Assembly: GCF_000372725.1 (NCBI RefSeq)
Contig: NW_005201613.1
Coordinates: 44,676 to 108,675 of the forward strand
Length of the DNA stretch: 64,000 bases
DNA from: Emiliania huxleyi CCMP1516
Lineage: Eukaryota; Haptophyta; Isochrysidales; Noelaerhabdaceae
Reading direction: 5' to 3'
The first letter of the stretch is position 1. Each line of letters opens with the position of its first letter. Of this stretch, positions 18,735-30,258 are shown one piece after another. The notes below the pieces were generated by a model that was not told the DNA's origin, searched no databases, and saw nothing but the letters and a program-made list of their open reading frames with translations. The position numbers were made by a program, and so were the translations under genes.

Positions 18735-19250
18735 TGGAACGACTACGTCGATAAGAAAGCGGACCACGTCAGGAGCGGCGCGAGGGATTGCGGCGCGCCG
18801 GAGTGGCAAGACGAGTCTGTCCCAACAGACGCAGACGACGGGGAGAGCAGCACCGTGGGCGACGACGTGGGTATTAACGGAGGAGGTACAACCATCCCAC
18901 TCGACGACATCGGTGATGGGGCCTCTAGCTACGCCGATGACCCACCCGACTCCCCCGAAAACGAACCGCCGCCTAGCGCCCCGCCCTCGTCGCCTAAAGC
19001 CCCCATCGTGGAGCAGGGGGTGATATGGATTTCATACACGCCGAGCGCGCAGGCGCGACACATCGGAGACAACAAGGGGATCCGGCGTGAAAGAGCTATC
19101 GACATTGACGTTGACCCAGCCGATTCCACCGATGTCGACGTCATTACCTCCGCGGCTACCGCGCTTTCGCTCGACGACACCGTGGAGAATCGCACCGAGG
19201 ACCTTGCCGAGGCGATGGGCCGGATCACTTTGGACCCCGACCCCGCCCCC
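18735..19250 (+). CDS. acidic uncharacterised ORF
   Basis: The frame from about 18735 reads CGAPEWQDESVPTDADDG and later RAIDIDVDPADSTDVDV and VENRTEDLAEAMGRITLD. The composition (Asp/Glu/Ser-rich, balanced hydrophobics) looks like real protein, unlike the other frames, but no clear start is seen; an in-frame stop lies just upstream. It ends at two strong hairpins (19244-19310). It may be an exon, or a remnant of a mobile element. No family is recognised. The rest of the interval to 20260 is GC-rich and Pro/Ala/Arg-coding in all frames, without a supported gene. Confidence 0.35.
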
Positions 19251-19310
19251 ACCCCTCGGGGTGGGGGCACCCGCCCCTGTCGGGCGCCGCTTGCGGCGCC
19301 TGACAGGGGC
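19244..19310. repeat. two adjacent hairpins
   Basis: First an 11-bp perfect stem (GCCCCCACCCC / GGGGTGGGGGC) with a 2-base loop. Then a 17-bp stem, 19273-19289 with 19294-19310 (GCCCCTGTCGGGCGCCG and its complement, one mismatch), with a 4-base loop. Confidence 0.8.
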
Positions 19311-20260
19311 ACCCCCTGGGTGGGGGCCGGCGATTCCCATGCCGGCTCTCCGCCACAACCCCCGCCGGGAGGGAATCCCTGCTCACAGAAAAGGGCTTCG
19401 AGCCCTGTCTCGCGCACGCCCCTGGCGGGCGCCGCGGACCAGTTCCGCGAGCGCTCGTCAGCGGAGTCCAATCAGCTTCCCAGTCTTTCGCTCCCAGTCT
19501 TTGCTCGAGGCTTGCCAACATTTGCTCTTGAGGTCTTGAGAGTCCCTCGCGCTGGCCCCGCCGCTTCGCACGTCCGATGGCCGTCGCAAGCTGCACGCCT
19601 TGATCCCCGCGACGCCTGCTGCTCGCGGAACCCGCAGCGCCCCCACCGCTCCCGCCATACGACGCGCCATCGCTCGCCGCCCGAGTGGCTGCGCCCCCCT
19701 AGCTGGCTGCACCCTCCCGCTCGCAGGTGCGCCGTTGCCATCAAGAAGCCGCGAGACGCGTCGCTGCTGCCCATCCGACCCTTGTCCCGCTCGTTCGCCG
19801 CCTCGCCCCCCGCCTCCGCCGGCCCTTGCCGCCGCCGCCGCCGCCGCCACTCCACCCTCACTATCACCAGCCCTCCGCCAGCCTCGCCGCCGCCGCCGCG
19901 CTGCCTCTCACCGCCGCCGCGCTGCCTCTCACCGCCGTTGCCCTCGCCGCCGCCGCCCTCGCTATCGCGCGACCCTACACCAACCGTGCTCGCTGTCGCC
20001 ATTTGCACCGCCGCCGCCCTCGCCGCCGCCTCGCCGCCGCCCTCGCCAGCCGCCGCAGCTGTTCTGTACTCAACTTTTGCCTTCAGACTTTGCCACCACC
20101 CCCCCCCCCTCAGACCCCGCCCTATCACGTGTCTTGCCATGCTCAACGTATCACCGCCCTGCGGATACGACGGAGAGGCCGCTCACGGCGCCACCCTCCA
20201 CCCTGCCACGCAGGCCGCCCGAGAGCTCAAAGCCTACATCTTCCAACGACGTTCTTGGCC

Positions 20261-23200
20261 ATGTTCGGCGTCTTTGTGATGCTCGGGCTGGGCGCGATCG
20301 CACTCCCGACGGAGGCCACCACCGCGCGAAGCACCATGTTCGGGTCCATCCTCGAACCGGCACCCCCAACAGGCTCCATTCAGTCCTTTTGCCGCTACTG
20401 CGGCTCCCGCGAGAGGGAGGACAACTGCACGGACGTCACCTGCCAGCTCACGATGGGCAGGGTCGAAATGCATGTCCCGCTCAAGGAAACGCCCCACCAC
20501 ACGCTCAAGGACAACTCGGGCGTGATCAATGTGACCACCCGCGGCTACAACAAGAACACGCCGATGGGACCGACGATCAAAGTCAGGCCCGGCGACACCC
20601 TCAAGGTGACGCCCCCCCCCCCCCCCCCCAAAAAAAAAAAGAGAAAAAAATTTTTTTTTGGCTGCCCGCTGTACTATCAACATCCGGAGTCGCCCGTGTG
20701 CGCAGGTCACGCTCATCAACAACCTGGCGGAAGAGGACGACCCGGACGCGCAAATGGCGGGGCTCACAAACTTCCAGCACGACTACCAAGCGACCAACCT
20801 GCACACGCACGGCTTGCACATCAGCGGTGAGGACCCGGCGGACAACGTCTTTCGCCGCGTCGCACCGGGCGACAACCACACGTACACGTACGCGATCCCG
20901 AAGGACCACATGCCGGGAACCCATTGGTACCACCCGCACTTCCACGGGCCGACGGGCATCCAGGCGGGCGGCGGTGCCGTCGGGATGCTGATCGTCGAGG
21001 TGAGCCAGGGGGGGGGGGGGGGGGAGCAAGTAGAGCACAGAGACGGGAGCAAGTAGAGCACGGGACGGTGGGAGGCGCGTATAGTGCACAGAGACGGGAG
21101 GCGTGCGTAGTGAACCACCTCCGGGCCCTGGCTGCGCCGCAGGACGTCGTGGGTCAGCACGGGACCCTGCCCAAGTACGTCGAGAGCCTCAAGGAGGAGA
21201 AGCATCTCATCATCCTCGGCGTCGACGCAAACAATCAGAAAGGAATCGAACGGGGAGGCCAAACGTCAGTGGGGGGGGAAGGTAGCGGAATGCTGCAGTG
21301 CTGCCTGGTGCCGCACCCCCTCCCCCTTCAACCTCCATGTGCCACGCCAGTTGCGCCATGACGTTAGCCCGTTGGCGCTGCGCAGGCATACGGGAACAAA
21401 AGCATGAGCAAGGAAGAGTTTGAAAAACGTTGGTTACCGGAGGATAAAGGAGGAGCATGCAGTGCCCCGGCTTCCAACTTCACGGCCGAGAATGAGGAGT
21501 TGCTTGAAGAGCGGGGAATGCGGAACCGCGAGGCCCACCTCAACGATCTCGACGACAGGTGCACACACACGACGACAAAGCACTCGGACCTTTCTAGGAG
21601 ACGATGAACCTTGATGACGTAGGTGCAAGGAGAAGAACAACGGGGCAAGCTGCTCGAACGAGGAGGTTGTTATTGCACCGGGCCGCGGTCTTGTAAAGTA
21701 GCGCCCGACGCGGAGTGCCCGAGCGCCCCCCCCCTCCCCCTTCCGGACCCGACAGGTCGCAGAGTTGGTGAAGAAGAACTGCGAGGCCGCCGCAATCTGG
21801 CACGTCGACGGCAAACTGCCGGATCACACGGACAAGTCGAACGCAGTGATCGCGGCAGACGAAGCTCTCTTCCTCGTGAACGGCGAGTACGTGCCCACTC
21901 TCAAGTTCAAGGCGAACGTCTGGACGCGGCTGCGGATCCTGTTCGCATCGGTGCACTGCGAGAGACCTTCCGTGTTCCGATTCTAGCATAACCCCTGCGT
22001 TGACCAGCGCCCGATTTCTGCTGCGCAGATTACAGACCAGATGTACATCGTCTTCCCGGAATTCTGCGAGGCGCAACTCCTCGCAAAGGATGGCGTCTAC
22101 CTGCACGACGCGTGCGTGCTCTACATTCTGCCAATCGACACAATTAGCACTCGCCCTAACCACGCAAGCCAGAGTGGCGCTGGGTCTGAGATCTAACACT
22201 TTTGCTTCCGCCTCTTGCTCAGGCCACGACCGGTCAAGTACGCCTTCCTTGGGCTCGGCAACCGTGCGGATCTCCTCATCAAGTTCGCCGACCGACCGCG
22301 CATGTTGGTGCCCTCCCCGCCTCGCTCTCAGCGTCCCAACTTGCCGCAGGTGCACTGAGCCTGACCCGAACAAGTACCCGAATCCGACTCTTCTCGACGG
22401 GCTCCTTTACAACCAAAACGACGAGGATGTCAAGCACAACAAGGTCACCAATGTCGTGTGCAATGCCGCCGACGCCATCCCACACGTGCGCTCACGCGAT
22501 CCCGGGAGACGCGCGGTCCGGTTGTGAGACTGAATCGGAATTTTGATTACTCAGGCGAACAAATCGGACGCCTCGGTGGTCCGAGAGACGCTCCTCGCAA
22601 AGGCGCAGGGCAGGATTACGATCCCGCTCATGTACATGGAAATCGTCCAAGGGGTTCCAGCGCCCACGTGCACGCTCCCGAAGTTTACAGTGACCCGCCC
22701 GTGCTGTGCGCGCCCCCGCCCTCGCCCCCGCCCGCCCCCGCCCGCCCCCCCCCGCCCCGCCCCGCCCGCAACAAACACCGCTGCCGTGTCCAACTGTAGA
22801 CCTCGCGAACCTGCAAAACGCCACCAAGCTGATCAACGAAGAGGCGGCTTCCTCCCGTCCTTCCCGAATCGATATAACTCCCGCCCCGTTGACTGCTCCC
22901 TCGTGGTCTTCGACGTTGTAGGACCTGACGCAAGACGGCAACCTCGAGCTCCACTTTGGGCCCGGTCCTGACTCTGCCGATGGCAAATTCTTTTCCGATG
23001 GCAGCGCATTTTCTCCTTTCACCATCAACAAGAAGCGGTACGACGAGCACGCTCTCTCTCACGAACATCCGATGTTCAGCGAGCAGGCTTTCACCCCCGC
23101 ACCCATTCGAACCGCCCCAACGACGCACCCGCCACCAACCCCCCCCCCCCCTTTATAGGTTGGAAGCCTCTCTCAGTTCAACATCAAAGGCGTCTTCGAT

Positions 23201-24216
23201 CACGCGTTCCACTGGTGCGCACTGCCAGAAAGACGTTCCTGAGACACGTGTCAGATGACGCGGCCACCCGCTCATGCGCAGGCACGTCATCCCATTCCAG
23301 CTCCAGACGGGGTATGACGAGTTCAAGACGATGCGCGAGCATTACAACCTCTCGAACTTCCTCGGTGAGCCGTACTTTCAGGCTGGCGACTGGCACGACA
23401 CGCTCCAGGCAGCACGGTCAGGGCCCCGTCTCGCCCCCTGATCAAAACCGACCCCTTATTACAATATTGCCAGGTGCCGCCAAATTGGTGCCACAGCAAG
23501 GCCTTTCCCGACGAGAAATATAACGAGCATTCCCTGAACAACGACAAGAATAACGCCAACAACCTTACGTTCGTCGTCCGCGCCAATGTGTGCCTCTCTC
23601 ACCAATACTGGTCGCCTGCCGAGCATACCGTGGCCATGACCTCAGCTTGGTCCGCGCTTGCTTGCAGGTGGACACATTTGTCTCGCGGCAGGTCGTTCAC
23701 TGCCACGTACTCGACCACGAGGCAGCCACGCCCAGTCTCCAGGTGCTGGGTGAGCCCGCCTGCCGGCGTCTTGAGACTCCCCCCCTCCCCGATCCAGGAC
23801 TGGGGCATGATGACCATCCTCAATTTCACCGAAAACTCGGACGGCAATTTCACCTTCTGGGGCAACAAGCTCCTCGACCCAACGTGCGAACGGCCACAGC
23901 GACACACACGCGCGCGGCGCCACGAGCGATCCACCCGCGGTCTCCCCCTTCTCTCCCCCTTCACAGGTGCTTCCAAAACCAGACCTCCAACAAGGGTGCC
24001 ACCGTCAAGGCAAAGGACGACGGAACCTTCACGGGGCTTTGCTGCGCCGGAAAGCACGACCGCGCGGGCTGCGGCGGCGGCGAGTGTATCGGCCAGTACT
24101 ATGAGTCGCTGGGCTACGAGGCGGCCGTGTACGTGCTCGGCGGGGCGACCCGCGACCTGCTCTTCTCCTCCGTCCCCGTGCCGGACCGGGAGCCGGACTA
24201 CTACGCGTGCGCGTGA
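20261..24216 (+). CDS. multicopper oxidase (laccase/ferroxidase superfamily), many exons
   Basis: Starts MFGVFVMLGLGAIALPTEA, a likely secretory signal. Copper-ligand motifs appear in order: NLHTHGLHISG (about 20800), GTHWYHPHFHGPTG (about 20920), DHAFHW joined to HVIPFQLQTGY (about 23200-23310), and VVHCHVLDHE (about 23695). These are the four conserved His clusters of type 1, 2 and 3 copper sites. Between them lie typical cupredoxin stretches (FLVNGEYVPTLKFKANVW, YAFLGLGNRADLLIKF). The first intron is 20606-20705 (GT-AG); another begins with GC at 21227 (GTCGAC|gcaaac...AG|GCATAC). About 15 exons are visible; not all junctions were fixed. The C-terminus (YYACA) has no membrane segment, unlike yeast Fet3. 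Likely a secreted oxidase of metals or phenolics; the substrate is unknown. Confidence 0.8.
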
Positions 24217-24398
24217 GAGTTGGGCCCTTGCGCGGCTGTCTCGAGGGGGCCGATCGATGCGCGGCCCCGTTACCCTCGAGGCCGATCGATAGGCCGACGC
24301 GGACCGTGTCGCTAAGTGGTATGGAGCTCCATGTACGACCCCCAGGGTCGACGGCGCAACCGCAAATCGGAGACTGCAACGGGAATGAATCGCTAATC

Positions 24399-24700
24399 TG
24401 ACTGTATCCATGACGTGGGAAGCCACGGTCCTGTGCTCATTACCAGGATGGCATGTGCGCGCTCGGCGCGGGCTCGGATGCGTGTTACACGCGTCTGAGA
24501 ACGCGTTGGCTCGCAATCGGGAAACGCAACGGACGATAGATAGGTAGCGTGACTGTATCCATGACGTGGGAGAGCCACGGTCCTGTGCTCACTACCAGGA
24601 TGGCATGTGCGCGCTCGGCGCGGGCTCGGATGCGTGTACACGCGTCTGAGAACGCGTTGGCTCGCAATCGGGGTTTTCTTTTGAAACGAGTTTTTTTGTC
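24399..24700 (+). repeat. 151-bp direct tandem duplication
   Basis: ACTGTATCCATGACGTGG occurs at 24401 and 24552; the following ~120 bases, including CGTCTGAGAACGCG, are nearly the same in both copies. No gene was recognised from 24217 to 25420. A weak minus-strand frame at 25016-25180 reads GGTFGETETRNAICLAFLN but cannot be anchored. Confidence 0.85.
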
Positions 24701-25420
24701 TTGTTTCTTAAACCATAATAAACGAGACTGGCAGCGCATAGGGGCCATACTGCACAAGCACTCGACATACACGCGACACCCCCCAGCCCCACGTTGCTCC
24801 ATTGGTTTTATTTAGATGAGTCAGAATACGGATTCATGAGTCACGTAAGACATAGAAAGAAACAACACAAGGGGAGGGATGGGAGGAAGGCACGCCGCCA
24901 TTTTGAAGGAGAGGAGTGTGGTGCCAACCGAAATTCACCCTTGGGCGTCCCTAGGGAGGGGGGGAAGTAATCTGAAACTGCAACGATGCATGCGTGCAGC
25001 ACGAACGGCTGCGATTCAGCGGTCGCGCCGCTGAGCGTTCAGGTCGAGCTCGGCGAGCTGAGCAAGATCATCCAGCGGCGCGACAGCTGAATCGCAAGCG
25101 TTGAGGAACGCGAGACAGATCGCGTTCCGCGTTTCAGTTTCACCAAAGGTACCACCCTCCCTAACAGTTTGTTTCGCCATCGCAGAGCAGGTCGAGAGAG
25201 AGATTTTGCAGGTCGTGAATGAGCTTGCCTGTGGCGGGGGTGGGCGGGTGCACGGAGCTAAGTGCCTCGCCACCCTCGCAGAAGTCGCTTAGGCGGCTCC
25301 CGTGGTGTACCTGTGTTAGTGCCAGTGCGCGCCAGTCCCGTGCCCAGTGGGGCGAGGGAGCGACGTTGTAAAATTCTTTTACGGCCAGCGGCAGCAAATT
25401 GTCCCTCGTGTCGTCGTAGA

Positions 25421-26209
25421 ATGAAGGCCGACGCCATGAGCAGGCGCTGCTTGGCAGCCAACGCCCTCGCCTTGCTAGCTGTGCCCAACAGAGACGCGTT
25501 CGCCGCCGGACTGCGGCCAGCACTGGGGCCTGGCCGATTCAGGGCGACGCGTTTTGAGGGCGAGTACTCCGACCTCCTTCACCCTCTCTGTGATCGAAAA
25601 ATCGCCGTGGACACCAGCGCCCTCAAGCAGAGCGGCGGTGGCGACTATTTCCTCGCCACCTTCTCCGGCAACGACATCGGCCCACCGGGTGAGGCCCGCC
25701 ACCCCCCCCCCCCCCCCCCGTCCCGGGGCTACTGTGATAAGCACATGAAGGGGTGCGCCGCGCCCTGCATGAGCCTCAAGCCCTCATCCCGTGATATGTT
25801 GTTGTTTGCGAGCACACGCGCCACCCCTCTTGGACGCCTGTGGGAGCGGGTGGCGCTGCCTCTCGCTGTCCTCTCCGTGGCTCGCTGCGAGATATGTTCT
25901 CAATATAGGTGTCGGCAATGTCGTCAGGGCCTCCTGCGACGCGGAGAGCGTCTCCCGGTACGGGCTGCGCGATTGGAGCTTCGAGGCGCGCATCTCGCGT
26001 GACGGCGAGCAGGCGCGCAAACGAGCAAACAGCGAAGGCAGCACTCGAGATTTATATCATAGAGTCAACGCTGCGTGCCGCAGGTGGATGCCGGCGACGG
26101 CGTGCATGTGGGCAGGTGGCACCCGAGGGCTGCTGACGGCGAGGCTTGGGAAGGCATCAGATGGAAAGACGGCAACCGCTGGCTCCTGGAGCAGCAAGCG
26201 GCAGAATGA
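25421..26209 (+). CDS. small secreted protein of an algal type, 165 residues
   Basis: Three exons, 25421-25688, 25909-26012 and 26084-26209, add up to 498 bases in frame. The first intron is GT-AG (25689-25908, with a C15-type run), the second GC-AG (26013-26083). The N-terminus MKADAMSRRCLAANALALLA is a signal- or transit-like leader. The mature part reads FEGEYSDLLHPLCDRKIAVD, GDYFLATFSGNDIGPPG, then GRWHPRAADGEAWEGIRW and KDGNRWLLEQ. The YSD..HP.C.R.I start and the GI.W.DGN.W end match a family that I associate with diatom and haptophyte genomes, of unknown function. Upstream 25311-25372 is a dispersed-repeat fragment, so the promoter may derive from it. Confidence 0.65.
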
Positions 26210-26597
26210 CGCCATAGGGCGAGGTCTCCTGGAATGCGTGCAGGCCGTTGTAGCGAGCTACTCTCGAGCGGCATTACTTTCCGCTGATCACATATGTGGG
26301 GGCACGTACCACAAACAAGTCGTGCATGCCCGCACAGCGGTGGTTTTGTACAAGAGGGCATGCCGATGCGTGTGTAGAGACTAGAGTCCGTGTGGGTCTG
26401 GCACTCAGTGACAGTGTGTGGGCCCCGGTCGCGCCACCCCGCCGCCACGCCCCGCCCCGCGGCTTGGGCCAGGTACCAATTTTGTCGAATTTATTTCAAA
26501 ATCTGCAGGCGCGGAGCGCCTGCGAAAATTTTGAAGAAATTTGCAGTCGGGCCTGATTTTCATCAAGATCTTTCAAATTTGCGGTGTGGAGTTGGGG

Positions 26598-26664
26598 GGT
26601 GGGTTAGGTTAGGGTTATTAGGGTTAGAGCATAGAGGGTTAGGGTTAGGGTTAGGGTTAGGGTC
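26598..26664 (+). repeat. interstitial telomere-like (TTAGGG)n, block 1
   Basis: Runs of GGTTAG/TTAGGG with some degenerate units (TCAGGG). The array is internal: coding sequence lies on both sides within a few kilobases. Confidence 0.9.
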
Positions 26665-26774
26665 AGGGTCAGGGTAGTAGTCTGGTTGTGTCTGTATATG
26701 CCAGCGTTGCAGGGTTCTGCGCTGGTATCTGGCCCCACAGCGCCGACGACTAAGACTCAGCCCCACACGCTGAC

Positions 26775-26819
26775 CTAGGGTTAGGGTTAGGGTTAGGGTT
26801 AGGGTTAGGGTTAGGGTTA
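26775..26819 (+). repeat. interstitial telomere-like (TTAGGG)n, block 2
   Basis: Seven perfect TTAGGG units, between two ~100-bp copies of one spacer (26690-26770 and 26820-26920, both containing GCCAGCGTTGCAG and TCTGCGCTGG). The pattern is telomere block, spacer, telomere block, spacer, then satellite. Confidence 0.93.
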
Positions 26820-26929
26820 GTCTTCTTGTGTTTGTATGCCAGCGTTGCAGAGTTCTGCGCTGGGATCTGGCCCCAGCGCCGACGAGTAAGACTCAGCACC
26901 GCACGCTGACCCCACCAAATGCCGCCTCA

Positions 26930-27720
26930 GGGCGCCAGGCCGCCAGCCACTTCTTACACGCGGCCGGCGCCCTCTCGCGGCAAAAGGGTCGAGCGAGCGG
27001 GCAGAGTCGCGATGTCTGCGCACCCGCGTGCCGATGGGCGGCACACGCAACGAGGCCCTGTCGCGCCGCCAGTAGCGTTCTCCGCACTCCCCACGCCACC
27101 AATTGCCGCCTCGGCGCCCTCTCGCGGCAAAAGGGTCGAGCGAGCGGGCAGAGTCGCGCGATGTCTGCGCACCCGCGTGCCGATGGGCGGCACACGCAAC
27201 CGAGAGAGGCCCGGTCACGCCGCCAGTAGCGTTCCGCACTCCCCACGCCACCAATTGCCGCCTCAGGGCGCCAGCCACCTCCTTACACGCGGCCGGCGCC
27301 CTCTCGCGGCAAAAGGGTCGAGCGAGCGGGCAGAGTCGCGATGTCTGCGCACCCGCGTGCCGATGGGCGGCACACGCAACCGAGAGAGGCCCTGTCACGC
27401 CGCCAGTAGCGTTCTCCGCACTCCCCACGCCACCAATTGCCGCCTCAGGGCGCCAGCCACCTCCTTACACGCGGCCGGCGCCCTCTCGCGGCAAAAGGGT
27501 CGAGCGAGCGGGCAGAGTCGCGCGATGTCTGCGCACCCGCGTGCCGATGGGCGGCACACGCAACCGAGAGAGGCCCTGTCACGCCGCCAGTAGCGTTCCG
27601 CACTCCCCACGCCACCAATTGCCGCCTCAGGGCGCCAGCCACCTCTTACACGCGGCCGGCGCCCTCTCGCGGCAAAAGGGTCGAGCGAGCGGGCAGAGTC
27701 GCGATGTCCCTGCGCACCTG
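26930..27720 (+). repeat. ~182-bp satellite array, five copies
   Basis: The anchor CGCCCTCTCGCGGCAAAAG occurs at 26968, 27115, 27297, 27479 and 27660. Spacings are 147, 182, 182 and 181, so one unit is shorter by about 35 bp. The units are highly similar. Long ORFs across it in several frames are repeat artefacts. Its position next to telomere repeats marks it as subtelomeric in character. Confidence 0.92.
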
Positions 27721-28025
27721 GGTGTTCGCCGCCTATATGCTCTATCCTGTGCCAAGACGGACACATTTTGACAATCAAAATCTACCTCAAAATTTGCGGC
27801 CGCCCCTCGAAATTTGCTGATCAAAATTTGCGGTGGCCCGGATCGAAACCTGTACTTTGGCCAACCCGCGGCCCGCGCCTGCGCCCCATCGATCGACACG
27901 GCACACGCGACACACGCAATACATGTACGTTTTCGATTTCGTCGTGTTTAAATTGTTGGGCAACATTTATGTTGGGAATGTTTTGCACGCCTCGCGGCCC
28001 TAGAGGGGCTAGAGGGGCTACGGCG

Positions 28026-28510
28026 TACGGGGTGTGGAGGGTGAGTTGACCAGGGGTTGTGCGCTGGGCCCTCCTGCTCGGCTCCAGCGAGTAGACAAGT
28101 GTTACCATCTCAACAGAGGAGAAGGATCTGACCTCGGGGCCGATGTGACCAAGCGCTGGTAGCGTGGTTTTACCTCACACCCATGGGTCTCACAGTCCGT
28201 GCCGGCAGTCCCAGTCGCCGAGCAGTGTCGCTCACACACAAGCCGCGCAGCACAAGTGACTGGGGGGCAGTGAGGGCGAGCCCATCGCTGTCACAGCTGT
28301 GGCAGCCGCACAGTAGGCTGTGCCATCTGTGCAGAGCGTGTGAGCAGCAGAGTGAGCTGCACTGTCTCTCCAGACTCCAGGCTTCAGGCGCAAAGAGATG
28401 CATGCCGCCGAAGGCGCTGTCGAGGTTCGCCGAGCGCGGCGCACAGGTTGAGGGACACCGTCACCGACGAGTGCGTTGGAGTATTCACTCCGGACAAAGA
28501 CGGCCGCACG
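28026..28510 (-). repeat. dispersed repeat family R1, copy B
   Basis: Inverted relative to copy A (10732-11272). It shares GGGGTGTGGA...GAGTTGACCAGG at one end and the CACTCCGGACAAAGACGG block at the other; it is the most diverged of the three. Confidence 0.7.
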
Positions 28511-28784
28511 CACACCCCCCTCACCCGACCGACGAGCTTAGGACTTAGCGGCGGGAGGCGCGGGAGCACAGTGCACACCTCTACTAGAGCCGCTCTACAC
28601 CCCTGTCACGGGAACCTCTACACCCCTGTGCGCTATATATGCCCCGAATAAAACACACAAAACGGCTTCTAGGTGCGCTCGTGCGCTCTCTCCTCCTGGG
28701 CTAAACCAGTGTGGAGTTCCAGTGCACAGAGGCGCGGGGTGCCCTTGCGTCGTCCAGCTCCTCCTCCGCCGCGCCGGCCGCGCC

Positions 28785-29713
28785 TCACAGTTCGGCCCTG
28801 AGCGTGCCTCCCTCTCCCTCGGCGCGGAGGCTTGCCGCGTTGTCGAGGTGCCCGCGTATGGCGCTCGAGAAGCTACGGTTGCGAAAACACTAGAGTGAGA
28901 GGGTGGTAGCCTCGACGCCGTCCCCGCGCCGCCACGGCGCCTGTCGCGCCCCCCCGCCACTGCGTCACGCGCGGTTCTGCCGTCGGCGTCGGTCCTGCTC
29001 GGGTCGGCGCCCGCCCTCAGAAGAGAGAGCACCACCTTTGCCTGGCCCGCTCGCGCCGCGAGGTGTAGCGGCGTCGCCCCCGCGCCGTCGGCGGCGTTCA
29101 AGTCAGCGCCGGCCTTTCGGGAGCGAAGCGGCGCAGAGCGCGCGGTGAGAAGGGAGGAGTGGGAGAATGGAGCCGAGAAGCCGGCGAGGCGTCAGGGGAG
29201 AGTGGCGCACGCCTTGATCAGCAGCTCGACGAGCGCGGGATGCCCGCGCTCGGCGGCCACATGCAAAGGCGTCAGTCCCCTTGCGCCGAGCCCCCTGGCG
29301 TTGATGTCGACGCCATCGCGGCCAATCAGGAGCTTGGCTATGCCGCTCGCACGCGAGTTGGAGATGTCTCCACGGGCCTGGTCGCCAGCGCAACGCCTCG
29401 CAACCACGTGCAGAGGCGTCTCGTCCGCGCCGTCTCTTGCGCCGGCGTCCGCGCCCGCGTCGAGCAGCGCGGTGACCGTCGTCAGGTCCTGCCGCGCGCG
29501 ACCACAGATCGCGAGGTGCAGTGGGACATTCCCCTTCTTGTTGCGCTTGTTCAGGTCGGGGCGCACCCACGCGTCCTCGTATTCGTTAAACTTGCCACGG
29601 ATCGCGACGCGGAGCGGCTCGACCTGGCCCTCTTCGGCTGCCTTGTGCAGGCCGACCCGAGCAGTCTCGGCGATCGGCAGCAGTCCGAGAAGCAGGCGCG
29701 GGAAGAAGCGCAT
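28785..29713 (-). CDS. ankyrin-repeat protein, 252 residues
   Basis: Three exons: 29713-29213, 29113-28961 and 28889-28785, 759 bases in frame. I chose the Met at 29713 (MRFFPRLLLGLLPIAETA) because the residues upstream look like leader. Ankyrin repeats follow: LHKAAEEGQVEPLRVAI, VPLHLAICGRARQDLTTV, ALLDAGADAGARDGADETPL, LTPLHVAAERGHPALVELLI, then across a 99-bp GC-AG intron (29212-29114) KAGADLNAADGAGATPLHLA. The second intron (28960-28890, 71 bp) is GT-AG and leads to RSFSSAIRGHLDNAASL and the stop. Ankyrin repeats bind partner proteins; no other domain reveals the partner. The hydrophobic N-terminus may be a signal anchor. Confidence 0.75.
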
Positions 29714-30124
29714 ATGTACACTTTTGCGTGGAATGAGCGACCTGGTAATAGGAATACGCAGCAGCCGCGCCGTGAGGTGGCAGGGGCGATGGCAGAGGCA
29801 AGTACTGTCCACTATGAAAGTGTGAACCTCTCACAGGCCAGCGCACAGCGCCATAGGACGTATTTTCTTCTCAATAACAAGGCTGTGAACAGGTTGGAGC
29901 AGCAGCTCGCCTGTTGATAGGTCCAGGTGATAGCCCTGGATGGGCAATGCATACGCCTAGTTGGGCCTCAGATCGCCCGACCGCGTCCCGGTGCTCTGTG
30001 GTCGGATTTGAGATTTTGTGACGCCGCCGCACCGCGCCGCGGCCGGGGGCCCTCCGGAGGCCGAGGATGGCCGTGACGGACCGGGACGAGCTCTGGGAGG
30101 TTCAGTGTCAGTCGAGTGAGTGAG

Positions 30125-30125
<1 letters not shown>

Positions 30126-30170
<45 letters not shown>
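30126..30170. repeat. (AC)n microsatellite upstream of the PP2C gene
   Basis: About 22 AC units, some 90 bp before the likely start codon at 30259. The stretch 29714-30125 shows no gene and probably holds the promoters of the divergent ankyrin and phosphatase genes. Confidence 0.96.
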
Positions 30171-30173
<3 letters not shown>

Positions 30174-30258
30174 GTCAGTCTACGCTATACTGGAAAAGAA
30201 AAGCGGCTTGTCTCGCCCGCCCTCTGTGTCCGGCTTTTGGCGCACGGTGCGCACGGGT

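Noticed and set aside
26817-27820. Seven or more overlapping 100-220-codon ORFs on both strands
   Set aside because: They follow the 182-bp satellite period and repeat the same peptide; no start, family or codon signal.
30172-30258. PP2C start at 30172
   Set aside because: That position is GTG at the edge of an AC microsatellite; the first ATG in frame is at 30259.
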